Positions 8,580 to 17,848 of a DNA stretch of 64,000 nt are shown one piece after another. The position numbers and the translations under genes are program-made. Origin of the DNA: JACCYJ01 sp038198775 (GTDB lineage Bacteria; Actinomycetota; Actinomycetes; Propionibacteriales; Nocardioidaceae). The stretch is from positions 124,001 to 188,000 of the forward strand of contig JBBPZV010000044.1 in the NCBI GenBank assembly GCA_038198775.1, given 5' to 3'. Under the pieces are notes generated by a model. That model saw nothing but the letters and a program-made list of their open reading frames with translations. It was not told the DNA's origin and searched no databases. Each line of letters begins with the position of its first letter. The stretch's first letter is position 1.

Positions 8580-9632
8580 TCAGAGGTGGGCGCTGTAGGC
8601 ACGGTTGTGGGCGGACAGGGTGGGATCGGTTCCGAGGAAGGCATGCTTGGACATGTCCTCGGAGTAGCGGCTCGCCGGCGGCCGGCGCCCGAGCGCCTCG
8701 GCCATGCTCCGAACGTGGTGCGGGCCGGCACCGCAGCACAGACCCAGGTAGCCGACGCCGAGAGCGGCGGCAGACCGCGTGAAGTCCGCGACCTCGTACC
8801 GGTTGCAGGAGAACGGGTCGAGCGCAGTCGGGAACGGCCTGCGGTCGGGACTGAGACTGGCGTGCGCCTCCCTCAGGCCCTGGAAGGTGGGCTGGTCGGG
8901 GCGGGTGCGGTACGGGACCGGCAGCGCCGCCACGGGCACGTCGACCGCAGCCGAGATGCCGCCGAGCAGCGGCAGCATGGTGGCCGGCCCGCGCAGGCAG
9001 TTGAGGCCGACCACGCTGGCGCCCGCGTCCGCCAGCCGCCGGCACGCGTCGGCGACCGACCAGCCCTCGCGGGTCTCCGGGCTCCGGCCGACCGCGAGCG
9101 TGATGACCGCCGGCAGGCCGCTGCGTCCGATCGCCTCGAGCGCCGACAACGCCTCACCCGCGTAGCGGAACGTCTCACCGATGACGAAGTCGACGCCGGC
9201 CGCTGCCGCCCAGGCCACCTGTTCTTCGAACATCGCCTGCGCCTGCTCCTGCGTCTGGCGATCCGCTGGGTCGTAGACGTTGGTGTTGCAGACGTTTCCG
9301 GCGAGCAGCGTGCCGGTGTCGTCGGCGACGGCTCGGGCGAGGTCGAGCGCCTGCCGGTTCATCTCCTCCAGCAGCCCGTCCTTGCCGACCGCACGCAGCT
9401 TCTCCCGGTGGGCGTAGTACGTGAGCGCCTCGACCACGTCCGAACCGGCGTGGACGAAGTCGCGGTGCACCGCGCTGACCTGTTCTGGGTGGTCGAGCAC
9501 CACCTCGGGCACGAACGGGCCCGCCTGCAGGTAGCCACGGCGCTCGAGCTCGAAGAGGTATCCCTCGGCGCAGATGACCGGTCCGCTCGCGAGCCGATCC
9601 AACAGCCCGGGACCACGAGAAGAAGGCGTCAC
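8580..9632 (-). CDS. Betaine-homocysteine/homocysteine S-methyltransferase family protein
   Basis: A 350-residue barrel enzyme with the three zinc cysteines of the family: C212 in GLNCLRGP and the pair C299-C300 in GLCCGAGPHH. These ligands bind zinc and activate the thiol acceptor, normally homocysteine. The methyl donor could be glycine betaine, a sulfonium such as DMSP or S-methylmethionine, or another onium compound; sequence alone does not decide. The start is GTG at 9632, overlapping the upstream stop by four bases. In this operon it could take the first methyl of a quaternary amine, leaving a tertiary amine for the flavin enzymes. Confidence 0.85.
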   Translation of the reverse strand: MTPSSRGPGLLDRLASGPVICAEGYLFELERRGYLQAGPFVPEVVLDHPEQVSAVHRDFVHAGSDVVEALTYYAHREKLRAVGKDGLLEEMNRQALDLARAVADDTGTLLAGNVCNTNVYDPADRQTQEQAQAMFEEQVAWAAAAGVDFVIGETFRYAGEALSALEAIGRSGLPAVITLAVGRSPETREGWSVADACRRLADAGASVVGLNCLRGPATMLPLLGGISAAVDVPVAALPVPYRTRPDQPTFQGLREAHASLSPDRRPFPTALDPFSCNRYEVADFTRSAAALGVGYLGLCCGAGPHHVRSMAEALGRRPPASRYSEDMSKHAFLGTDPTLSAHNRAYSAHL

Positions 9633-10834
9633 CGCGAGCCCGCCACCGCGTCGCTCTTGGGCGTCTCCTTCTTGGGGTCGATGAAGGGCTTGGGGACCAC
9701 GACGGCGTCGACCTCGCCGCGCGCCGCGGTGCGGACGGTGAGCTTGGTCCCCGGTTGGGTCCGCTCGACCGGCACCAGCGCGAAGCCGATGTTCTTCTCC
9801 AGGCGCGGCGACCAGAACGCCGACGACACCTGACCGATCAGGTTGTCGCCCTCGGTGACCGGCAGGTAGTCGTCGAGATACCCGACCAGCGGGTCGCCGC
9901 CGATCTCGACACCGACCACCAGGCGGTCGACGCCCTCCTCGGCGATGCGCGTCAACGCCTGCTTGCCGACAAAGTCGGAGTCCTTGTCGAGGTCGACGGT
10001 CCAGCCCAGGCCGATCTCGTACGGGTTCAAGAACGCGTAGTCGCTGTAGGCGTTGTTGTCCAGCGCGATGTCCGAGCCGTAGCTGAGGATCCCCGCCTCG
10101 ACCCGGCGGATCTGACAGGGGCCGATGACCGCGAGGTCGTGGGGTCCGCCCGCCTCCAGGACGGTGTCCCAGAGCTTCATGGCGTCCCGGCTGGCGTTGC
10201 GCAGGTAGATCTCGTAGCCGATCTCGCCGGTATAGCCGGTGCGACCCACCACGACGTCCATGCCGTTGAGCTCGAACTCGGCGCTCCAGTAGTACTTGAG
10301 GTCGAGGATGCGGTCGCCGAACAGGTCGCGCATCAGCGCCTGCGACTTGGGCCCCTGGATCTGGACGGGAGCCACGTCCGGCTCACTGACCCGGACGTCG
10401 AGGCCCAGCTGGCTGGCCACGCCCTTGGCCCACAGCAGCACGTCGCCGTCCGCGACCGAGAACCAGAAGCAGTCCTCGGCCAACCTCAGCAGCACCGGGT
10501 TGTTGATGACGCCGCCGTCGGCGTCGGTGTTGAGCAGGAACTTGTTCTGGCCGACCTGACACTTGGTCAGGTCGCGGGGGGTCAGCATGTCCGCCAGCTG
10601 CAGGGCGTCGGGCCCGGCGATCTCGACCTGGCGTTCCACCCCGACGTCCCACATCGTGACGTCGCGGACCAGCCTCCAGTACTCGGCGATCATGTCGTCG
10701 TAGTGGCGCGGGTGGTACATGCGGTTGCACACGGTGTACGACTGCACGCCGTGGCGCTCGGAGGCGTAGAAGTACGGCGACTTCCGGATCCGGGTGTACA
10801 TGTGGATCTTGGGCACGTCGTAGGGGATGCGCAC
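9629..10834 (-). CDS. GcvT/DmdA-family THF-dependent demethylase or aminomethyltransferase
   Basis: A 401-residue stand-alone T-protein fold. It contains VERQVEIAGPDALQLADMLTPR, GGVINNPVLLRLAEDCFWFSVADGD, PVQIQGPKSQALM, GRTGYTGEIGYEIYL and the C-terminal barrel GQVSSAFWSPRLEKNIGFALV. This pattern recalls DMSP demethylase DmdA and its GcvT relatives more than glycine cleavage T protein, and no gcvH or gcvP lies nearby. Such enzymes move a methyl or methylene group to THF. It is placed immediately after an FAD oxidoreductase, so the two may act as a split dimethylglycine-oxidase-like pair. GTG start at 10834, 27 bases after the upstream stop. Substrate unknown. Confidence 0.8.
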   Translation of the reverse strand: MRIPYDVPKIHMYTRIRKSPYFYASERHGVQSYTVCNRMYHPRHYDDMIAEYWRLVRDVTMWDVGVERQVEIAGPDALQLADMLTPRDLTKCQVGQNKFLLNTDADGGVINNPVLLRLAEDCFWFSVADGDVLLWAKGVASQLGLDVRVSEPDVAPVQIQGPKSQALMRDLFGDRILDLKYYWSAEFELNGMDVVVGRTGYTGEIGYEIYLRNASRDAMKLWDTVLEAGGPHDLAVIGPCQIRRVEAGILSYGSDIALDNNAYSDYAFLNPYEIGLGWTVDLDKDSDFVGKQALTRIAEEGVDRLVVGVEIGGDPLVGYLDDYLPVTEGDNLIGQVSSAFWSPRLEKNIGFALVPVERTQPGTKLTVRTAARGEVDAVVVPKPFIDPKKETPKSDAVAGSR

Positions 10835-10861
10835 GGGTGTTCTCTCTCTCGTAGGTGGCGG

Positions 10862-12208
10862 TCAGCTCCAGGGGAACGGTGAACTGCTGGTCGGATGCAG
10901 CTCCCCCCGCTCGTACCGGTCGAAGCGGAACGGCGCCAGCAGCTCCTGCGGCTCGCCGAGGAGCTCGCGGGCCACGAGGGCACCGACGCCGATCATCTTG
11001 TAGCCGTGGTTGGAGTCGGCGATGACGTAGGCGTTCTGCCGGAACGTGTCGAAGACGGGGAAGCTGTCGGGGGTGAAGCAGCCCAGCCCCCCCGATGGCT
11101 CGTCCCTGTAGAGGTGCTCGGTGCCCTCGAAACGCGCGTGGCAGTGGGCGAGCGCCGACGTCCACAGGTGCGCGAACTCGGGGGACACGACGAACTCCGG
11201 ACTGGCCGGGCCGTACGGATCCACCGCGACGTCGGCCGCCGCCTTGCCCACCGGCGCCGGCATGCTGCCGCCTTGGACGCCGCCGAAGTTGAAGTCCGGC
11301 TTGTAGTAGATGCCCCACATCGAGTCGGTGATGAGGTCGCCCCCCGCGTCGAAAAGCGGCGCGTCCGAGTCCACGTGCATGACCGGTGGCATGCCGCCGG
11401 AGGAGTCGGTGAACAGCCCCGGGTCGACGCCGAGCGTGCCCTCCTGGAGCAGCAGATACGTCCACATCTCCACGTCTTTGTGAAGGCACCCCTCCTTGTC
11501 ACGGATGGCGACAGTGGCCGGCAGGTCGAGCATCGTCCACAGCCCGCGCACCCACGGCCCGACGGCAATCACGAGCTGCTCGCACCGCACCGTTCCCGAG
11601 TCGGTCTCCACGGCGGTCACGGCACCGCCGTCGAGCCCGAGGCCGGTGACCTGGACGCCGGAACTGATCCGGACACCCTCCGCCTCGACCTTGGCGGCCA
11701 GGCCCAGCATCGAGGCGCGGTTGTTGGCGTAGCCGCCCCGGTGCTCGTGCAGCACGTTGGTGATCCCCTGCGCCTGCCAGTCGCCGAACAGATCCCGCAG
11801 GTAGGCGCGGCACTTCCGTTCGCCCTCGACCAACGTCGACGGATAGCCGATCTGCTGCTGCTCGGCATGGATCTGGGCCACGCCGGCGCGCATCGCCTCC
11901 GGCGCCGCCTGCAGGTAGCCGACCGGGTGGTATGCGAACGCCTCCAGGTCCGACTCCCAGACGTCCACGGACTGTGCCATCAGGCGGCGCATCGCCGGCT
12001 GGAAGTAGTTGTTGCGGATCACCCCGCAGGCGATGCCAGAGGCGCCCGCGGCGACCGCGCTCTTGTCGAGCACCAAGATGTCCGCCCCGGAGCCCAGGTC
12101 CCGCTCCCGCAGGTCGCGGGCCAGGTGCCAGGCGGTGGACAGGCCGTGCACCCCGGCGCCGACGATCACATAGCGAACTGCGCGCGGAAGCTCCCGGCGG
12201 ACCGTCAT
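10862..12208 (-). CDS. FAD-dependent oxidoreductase, DAO/SoxB-like (methylamine-type dehydrogenase)
   Basis: A 448-residue flavoprotein with VRYVIVGAGVHGLSTAWHLA (GAGVHG at 17-22) and the SoxB-like segments AVAAGASGIACGVIRNNYFQPAMR and C-terminal ADSNHGYKMIGVGALVARELL. It belongs to the glycine oxidase/sarcosine oxidase/dimethylglycine dehydrogenase superfamily and probably oxidises an N-methyl or C-N bond, passing the carbon to the T-protein encoded next. The ATG at 12208 has GAGG eight bases upstream; an in-frame extension further up would run into the operator and is unlikely. First gene of the operon, divergent from the IclR regulator. Physiological substrate not evident. Confidence 0.85.
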   Translation of the reverse strand: MTVRRELPRAVRYVIVGAGVHGLSTAWHLARDLRERDLGSGADILVLDKSAVAAGASGIACGVIRNNYFQPAMRRLMAQSVDVWESDLEAFAYHPVGYLQAAPEAMRAGVAQIHAEQQQIGYPSTLVEGERKCRAYLRDLFGDWQAQGITNVLHEHRGGYANNRASMLGLAAKVEAEGVRISSGVQVTGLGLDGGAVTAVETDSGTVRCEQLVIAVGPWVRGLWTMLDLPATVAIRDKEGCLHKDVEMWTYLLLQEGTLGVDPGLFTDSSGGMPPVMHVDSDAPLFDAGGDLITDSMWGIYYKPDFNFGGVQGGSMPAPVGKAAADVAVDPYGPASPEFVVSPEFAHLWTSALAHCHARFEGTEHLYRDEPSGGLGCFTPDSFPVFDTFRQNAYVIADSNHGYKMIGVGALVARELLGEPQELLAPFRFDRYERGELHPTSSSPFPWS

Positions 12209-12220
12209 CTCCGTCACCTC

Positions 12221-12237
12221 GTTGCCTATGCGGCAAC
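12221..12237. promoter_or_regulatory. Inverted repeat, candidate IclR operator O1
   Basis: GTTGCC-TATGC-GGCAAC is a perfect 6-bp inverted repeat with a 5-base spacer, located 13 bases upstream of the FAD oxidoreductase start in the divergent region with the IclR gene. A close match recurs at 13049-13064 in front of the transporter operon. IclR-family proteins bind short palindromes and often sit beside their targets. Operator function is inference from position and recurrence. Confidence 0.6.
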
Positions 12238-12246
12238 ACGGTTGCA

Positions 12247-12252
12247 TATACT
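12247..12252 (+). promoter_or_regulatory. Candidate -10 box of the IclR gene
   Basis: TATACT, one mismatch from TATAAT, lies 42 bases before the regulator ATG. A weak TTGCCT at 12222-12227 (19-base spacer) could serve as -35 and would overlap operator O1, which would suit autorepression. The -35 assignment is uncertain. Confidence 0.4.
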
Positions 12253-12294
12253 GACGCTTCGCGACGCTAGCACGGGAGGTCAGGTGGCCGCCAC

Positions 12295-13032
12295 ATGAAC
12301 CGTCCGGTGGCAACCGTCGAACGGGCGGTCGCGGTGCTACGCGCTCTCGCCGACGCCCCCGGAGACCTCGGCAACAACGAGATCGCCCGGCGCACCGGGG
12401 TCAACCCCAGCACGGTGTCGCGGCTGCTTTCCACGCTGACCGCCGCCGGGCTCGTCCGCCGGTCATCCGACAGCGGCCGCTTCCGGCTCGGCCCCCGGCT
12501 GGTCGAGCTGGGCAACGCCGCACTCGCCCGAGTCGACCTTCGGCAGCTCGGCCGACCCCATCTCACGGCGCTGACGGAGGCCACCGGCGAGACCGCGACG
12601 CTCTCGGTGCCGAACGGCGAGGCGACGATAACCGTGGACTTCGTGCAGAGCCCGTCGTCGGTACGCAGCGTCGCCGAGGTGGGGCGCCCGAGCATCCCGC
12701 ACGCAACCGCCATCGGCAAGGTCTTCTTGGCGCACGGCGGCGCCCTGCCCTCGGGTCGGCTGGTGTCGTACACCCCGCGAACCATTACCAGCCCCAAAGA
12801 GCTGGCCGCAGAGATCGCCCGCACCCGCGAGCGCGGATGGGCGCAGGCGGTCGGTGAGCGCGAGGCGGACCTGAACGCGCTCGCAGCCCCCATCCTGGAT
12901 GCCGGCCGATCGTTGGTCGCCGTCCTCGGGCTCCAGGGACCGGCGGCTCGCTTCGACGCCGCGGCGATGGCTGCGGCCATCGACTTTCTCGTCATGCACG
13001 CGGCGCAGCTGTCCACGGCGGACGCCAGTTGA
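12295..13032 (+). CDS. IclR-family transcriptional regulator
   Basis: A 245-residue protein with an N-terminal winged helix-turn-helix at about 20-60 (LGNNEIARRTGVNPSTVSRLLSTLTAAGLVRR) and a C-terminal IclR effector domain (about 75-245), including VGRPSIPHATAIGKVFLAHGG and ARTRERGWAQAVGEREADLNALAAPI. Length is standard. It sits between the divergent methyl-catabolism operon and the co-oriented importer, so it probably controls both in response to the imported compound or a breakdown product. The ATG at 12295 has GGGAGG about 15 bases upstream, a long spacing; a GTG at 12307 is an alternative start. Confidence 0.93.
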   Translation: MNRPVATVERAVAVLRALADAPGDLGNNEIARRTGVNPSTVSRLLSTLTAAGLVRRSSDSGRFRLGPRLVELGNAALARVDLRQLGRPHLTALTEATGETATLSVPNGEATITVDFVQSPSSVRSVAEVGRPSIPHATAIGKVFLAHGGALPSGRLVSYTPRTITSPKELAAEIARTRERGWAQAVGEREADLNALAAPILDAGRSLVAVLGLQGPAARFDAAAMAAAIDFLVMHAAQLSTADAS

Positions 13033-13048
13033 TCGGGATGCATTCGTT

Positions 13049-13064
13049 GTTGCCCTATCGGCAC
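13049..13064. promoter_or_regulatory. Imperfect repeat, candidate IclR operator O2
   Basis: GTTGCC-CTATC-GGCAC repeats the half-sites and 5-base spacing of the perfect repeat at 12221-12237, with the outer bases of the right arm changed. It is 116 bases before the first transporter gene. The right arm also forms GGCAC-N8-GTGCC with 13073-13077. The recurrence in the only two non-coding gaps around the regulator supports a shared operator. Confidence 0.5.
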
Positions 13065-13179
13065 GGGGTCTTGTGCCCTCTGGTGCGTCGTGCAACAGTC
13101 CGGGCAGCGGCGGTGTCCGCACCCGTGTGACGCCCCGTCCCGGTTACTCGCTTTCGACGCTAGGCGAGACGGAGGTGCC

Positions 13180-13850
13180 GTGGGCAGCAAGATGAGTTGG
13201 TGGGACAGCTTCCGCATCTACATGCAGTTCCGCTGGCAGCACGTCCTCGATCTCGCTGTTGCGCACATCATCGTGGTGATCATCTCGGTCGCGATCGCGA
13301 CCGTCGTCGGGGTTGCTCTGGGAGTGGCCACCTACCGGACCGAGCGTCCCCGCGAGCTCGTGCTCGCCGTCACCGGCACCTTCTTGACTATTCCCTCACT
13401 GGCGCTCTTCGGGCTGTTCATCGCGATTCCGGTGCTGGGACTGGGCGAGCGGTCGGTCATCGTCGGCCTGGTCATGTACGGACTGCTGCCGATCGTGCGC
13501 AACACCGTCGTGGGGCTGCGTGAGGTGGACCCCGCGATCGTCGAGTCCGCGCAAGGCATGGGAATGGGGCGCAGCCAGCGACTGCTGCGGGTGGAACTGC
13601 CGCTGGCCTGGCCGGTGATCCTCACCGGCATGCGGGTGTCGACGCTGGTCTTGATCGGCATTGCGGCGATCGGGGCGTACATCCAAGGCCCCGGCCTGGG
13701 TCAGGACATCTTCTCCGGTCTGGCGCACATCGGAGGGGCGAGCGCGCTCAACGAGGTGCTCGGGGGGACGCTCGGCGTCATCGTCTTGGCGGTGCTGTTC
13801 GACCTGGTCTATGTGGTGATCTCGTGGGTGACGGTTCCGAAGGGGCTTCG

Positions 13851-13854
<4 letters not shown>
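13180..13854 (+). CDS. ABC transporter permease, ProW/OpuCB type (quaternary amine uptake)
   Basis: A 224-residue membrane protein with about five to six hydrophobic helices and the binding-protein-dependent permease signature region GLREVDPAIVESAQGMGMGRSQRLLRVELPLAWPVI, typical of glycine betaine/choline/carnitine importers. The GTG at 13180 is preferred because GGAGG lies four bases upstream; an ATG at 13192 is the alternative. Its stop overlaps the ATPase start (ATGA). Order permease-ATPase-permease-binding protein is that of Opu-type systems. It would import the methylated amine for the divergent operon. Confidence 0.92.
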
Positions 13855-15065
<1,211 letters not shown>

Positions 15066-15066
15066 C

Positions 15067-15876
15067 ATGTCGGGCACCTCCGGCACCCAAGTCGTCGCGC
15101 CACAGCCGGCTTCCACCGGCGACGCCGGCCCGGTACTCGGTGCGAGCGGCCGCCGCCGGTCGGTCGGCGGATACCTGTTCATGCCGGCTTTGCTGCTGAC
15201 AGCCATCATCGCCGTGGTGGTCGCGGTGAGGACGCGCGACCTGAACACCCTGGAGCGGCATCGACTCGCCTTCGGCTACGTCCTGCAGAAGTTCAGGGAA
15301 CACCTGGAGCTCACGTTCGTGTCCACGGTCTTGGTGCTGCTCATCGCGATACCGCTGGGGATCCTGCTGACCCGGCCCTTCGCCCGAGCCATCACACCAC
15401 CGGCCATCGCGGTGTTCAACATCGGCCAGGCGGTGCCGTCGATCGGCCTGATCGCGCTGTTCGCGATCATCTGGAACATCGGGTTCTGGCCGTTGGTGGT
15501 CGCGCTCGTCGCCTACACAGTGCTGCCGGTGCTGCGCAACACGATGGTGGGCCTCCGCCAGGTGGACCCGTCGGTGATCGAGTCCGCGCGCGGCATGGGG
15601 ATGACCAAGACTTCGGTGCTCCTGCGCATCGAGCTGCCGCTGGCGGTGCCGATCGTTATGGCCGGGCTGAGGACCGCGCTCACGATCAACGTCGGCACCG
15701 CCACCCTGGGCGCGCTGGTCGGGGCCGGTGGGCTGGGCGCGCTCATCGTGTCCGGCATCGCCGGACTGGACCTGTTCACCACCGTGATCGGCGCCAGCCT
15801 GGTCGCCGTGCTCGCCCTGCTCATCGACTACCTGGCCAGCATCGCCGAGGACGTACTACGACCGCGCGGGCTGTGA
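15067..15876 (+). CDS. ABC transporter permease, ProW/OpuCD type (second subunit)
   Basis: A 269-residue permease with an extra N-terminal hydrophilic stretch and first helix (about 1-60) before the conserved transport domain. It has LELTFVSTVLVLLIAIPLGILLTRP, IGQAVPSIGLIALFAI and the coupling loop GLRQVDPSVIESARGMGMTKTSVLLRIELPLAVPIV, parallel to the first permease. Start ATG at 15067 follows the ATPase stop by one base, with GAGGAGG upstream. Two different permeases flanking one ATPase is usual for Opu-type importers. Confidence 0.93.
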   Translation: MSGTSGTQVVAPQPASTGDAGPVLGASGRRRSVGGYLFMPALLLTAIIAVVVAVRTRDLNTLERHRLAFGYVLQKFREHLELTFVSTVLVLLIAIPLGILLTRPFARAITPPAIAVFNIGQAVPSIGLIALFAIIWNIGFWPLVVALVAYTVLPVLRNTMVGLRQVDPSVIESARGMGMTKTSVLLRIELPLAVPIVMAGLRTALTINVGTATLGALVGAGGLGALIVSGIAGLDLFTTVIGASLVAVLALLIDYLASIAEDVLRPRGL

Positions 15877-15932
15877 TCTCCCGCCACACGACAAACAGCA
15901 AGACTTAAGACACAAGGGAAGGTGGAGCCATC

Positions 15933-16901
15933 ATGCGGTACCCGAAGAGGTCCGTCCGGCTGACCGCGCTGTTCGCCGGGCTGGCGATGGTCGCACTCGC
16001 CTGCGGGAGCAGCAACAGCGGCGGTGGGGGCGGCAGCGGAGGAGGCACCGGGAGTAGCAGTGACCTGAGCGGCGCGTCCTTCACGGTCGGCTCCAAGGAG
16101 TTCACCGAGCAGCTCGTCCTCGGCCAGATCACCAAGCTGGTGCTGGAGAACGCCGGCGCCACCGTCAACGACAAGACCGGCATCACCGGGACCACCAACG
16201 TGCGCAAGTCGCTGACGTCCGGCCAGATCGACATGTACTGGGAATACACAGGGACCGGTTACGCCGAGATCCTCGGCAACGACGTAAGCAAGGCGCCAAC
16301 GGACCAGCAGCAGCTGTTCGACGCCGTGGCCAAGGAGGATCTCGCCAAGAACAACATCGAGTGGATAGACCTGGCGCCGATGAACGACACGTACGCGATC
16401 GCCACCGCGGGTGGTTCCGACGTCACGACGCTGTCCCAGTACGCCGACCTGGTCAACAGCAACCCGTCGGACGGTTCCATGTGCGCCGCGGCGGAGTTCC
16501 TCGACCGCGCCGACGGCTTCCCCGGGCTGGAGAAGGCGTACGGCTTCCAGCTGCCGGACAGCGCGCTCACCGAGGTCGACCTCGGGATCATCTTCACGCG
16601 GGTGCCGAAGGGCGACCCCTGCAAGTTCGGTGAGGTATTCGCAACCGACGGCCGCATCCCAGCCAACAACATGATGGTCCTCGAGGACGATAAGAACTTC
16701 TTCGTCAAGTACAACGTGGCGCTGACGGTGAGAAAGGAAGTCCTGGACAAGTACCCGCAGATCAAGGACCTCTTCGCGCCCATCGCCGCGAAGCTGGACA
16801 CCGAAACCATGCAGAAGCTCAACTCGCAGGTCGACGTGGACGGTCTGCCGCCGGAGGCCGTGGCCCAGCAGTGGCTGCAGGACAACGGGTTCCTGGGCTG
16901 A
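15933..16901 (+). CDS. Substrate-binding lipoprotein, OpuAC/ProX family (quaternary amine binding)
   Basis: A 322-residue lipoprotein. The signal peptide ends in a lipobox with lipidated Cys24 (VALAC), followed by a Ser/Gly-rich linker to about residue 48. The mature domain opens with SFTVGSKEFTEQLVLGQITKLVLE and has MYWEYTGTGYAEIL, the pattern of OpuCC/OsmF-type binding proteins, whose aromatic residues cage trimethylammonium groups. The ligand could be glycine betaine, choline, carnitine, DMSP or a related compound. GGAAGGTGGAG precedes the ATG. Outer face of the membrane. Confidence 0.93.
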   Translation: MRYPKRSVRLTALFAGLAMVALACGSSNSGGGGGSGGGTGSSSDLSGASFTVGSKEFTEQLVLGQITKLVLENAGATVNDKTGITGTTNVRKSLTSGQIDMYWEYTGTGYAEILGNDVSKAPTDQQQLFDAVAKEDLAKNNIEWIDLAPMNDTYAIATAGGSDVTTLSQYADLVNSNPSDGSMCAAAEFLDRADGFPGLEKAYGFQLPDSALTEVDLGIIFTRVPKGDPCKFGEVFATDGRIPANNMMVLEDDKNFFVKYNVALTVRKEVLDKYPQIKDLFAPIAAKLDTETMQKLNSQVDVDGLPPEAVAQQWLQDNGFLG

Positions 16902-16905
16902 CCGG

Positions 16906-17754
16906 ATGCGGATAACGCTCGCGCAGGTCGACTCCAGGCTCGCGGACATCGACGCGAACGTGGAGTCGGCTGAGCGGGTCGTCGCCGATGCGGCCGGGGA
17001 GTCCTCGGACCTGGTTGTGTTCCCCGAGCTTTACCTGTCCGGCTATTCGATCGGCGCCGTGGACGTCGACCTGTCGATGCGGCCCGACGATCCGAGGATC
17101 GAGAAGCTGGCCCGGGGCTGCGGCGCCGGCGGCCTGCTGATCGGCCTCGTCGAGGCGGGAGGGCAGGGCCCGCACACCTACAACAGCATGGCCTTCTACC
17201 AAGACGGCCGGCTGGTGCACGTGCACCGCAAGCTCTACCTCCCCGCGTACGCGCCGTTCGAGGAGCGCAACCACTTCACTCCCGGCCCGAGCCTGCGGGC
17301 CTTCCCCGTGGCGCCGGACACCCGGATGGCCGTGCTGTTGTGCAACGACGCCTGGCAGCCGCAGCTCGCCTTCTTGGCCACCCAGGATGGGTCGCGGGTC
17401 TTGCTGGTCCCGGCGGCCAGCGCGCAGAGCCGCTTTCCCGAGCACTACGACTCCTACGAGTACTGGCACGACATCACCCATTTCTACGGGCGCATGTTCC
17501 AGGTGTTCGTCGTGTTCGTGAACCGGGTGGGCACCGAAGGCCCGCTGCGCTTTTGGGGCGGCTCCCACGTCATCGACCCCTGGGGCAAGGTCGTGGCCGA
17601 GGCGCCGCAAGACGAGGAAGGCTCGATCACCGTGGACATCGACCTGGCCGAGGTCCGGCGCCGGCGGCGGCAGGTGCCGCTTGTGAAGGAGGCCCGGCTC
17701 GGGCTGCTTCACCGCGAGATCGGCCGGCTCCTCGAGGAGGGCGGCGACCTCTAG
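16906..17754 (+). CDS. Carbon-nitrogen hydrolase (nitrilase superfamily)
   Basis: A 282-residue nitrilase-fold amidase with the Glu-Lys-Cys triad: E41 in FPELYLSGY, K109 in HRKLYLP and C146 in LLCNDAW. Family members hydrolyse amides, ureides or nitriles. The ATG at 16906 is five bases after the binding-protein stop, so it is co-transcribed with the importer and probably acts on the imported compound or a metabolite of it, for example releasing an amide from a methylated amino acid derivative. That role is inference; the sequence does not show specificity. Confidence 0.88.
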   Translation: MRITLAQVDSRLADIDANVESAERVVADAAGESSDLVVFPELYLSGYSIGAVDVDLSMRPDDPRIEKLARGCGAGGLLIGLVEAGGQGPHTYNSMAFYQDGRLVHVHRKLYLPAYAPFEERNHFTPGPSLRAFPVAPDTRMAVLLCNDAWQPQLAFLATQDGSRVLLVPAASAQSRFPEHYDSYEYWHDITHFYGRMFQVFVVFVNRVGTEGPLRFWGGSHVIDPWGKVVAEAPQDEEGSITVDIDLAEVRRRRRQVPLVKEARLGLLHREIGRLLEEGGDL

Positions 17755-17811
17755 CCGGCGGCTTGCGACGCGGGAGCGGGGCGGTGGGTCGATCCGGACG
17801 GCGACTCGACC

Positions 17812-17817
17812 TAGGAT
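17812..17817 (+). promoter_or_regulatory. Candidate -10 box for korAB-rarD
   Basis: TAGGAT lies 31 bases before the korA GTG, fitting the actinobacterial TANNNT -10 consensus. No convincing -35 is seen. AGGAAAGG between it and the GTG is the ribosome-binding site. Confidence 0.45.
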
Positions 17818-17848
17818 GGACGGTGGCATACCCGCAGGAAAGGCAGTC

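Noticed and set aside
11474..11486. TTTGTGAAGG as another Rex half-site
   Set aside because: It lies inside the FAD oxidoreductase coding sequence and has no second arm.
17681..17695. CTTGTGAAGG near the nitrilase 3' end as a Rex site for korA
   Set aside because: Coding, no inverted partner, and 150 bases from the korA start.
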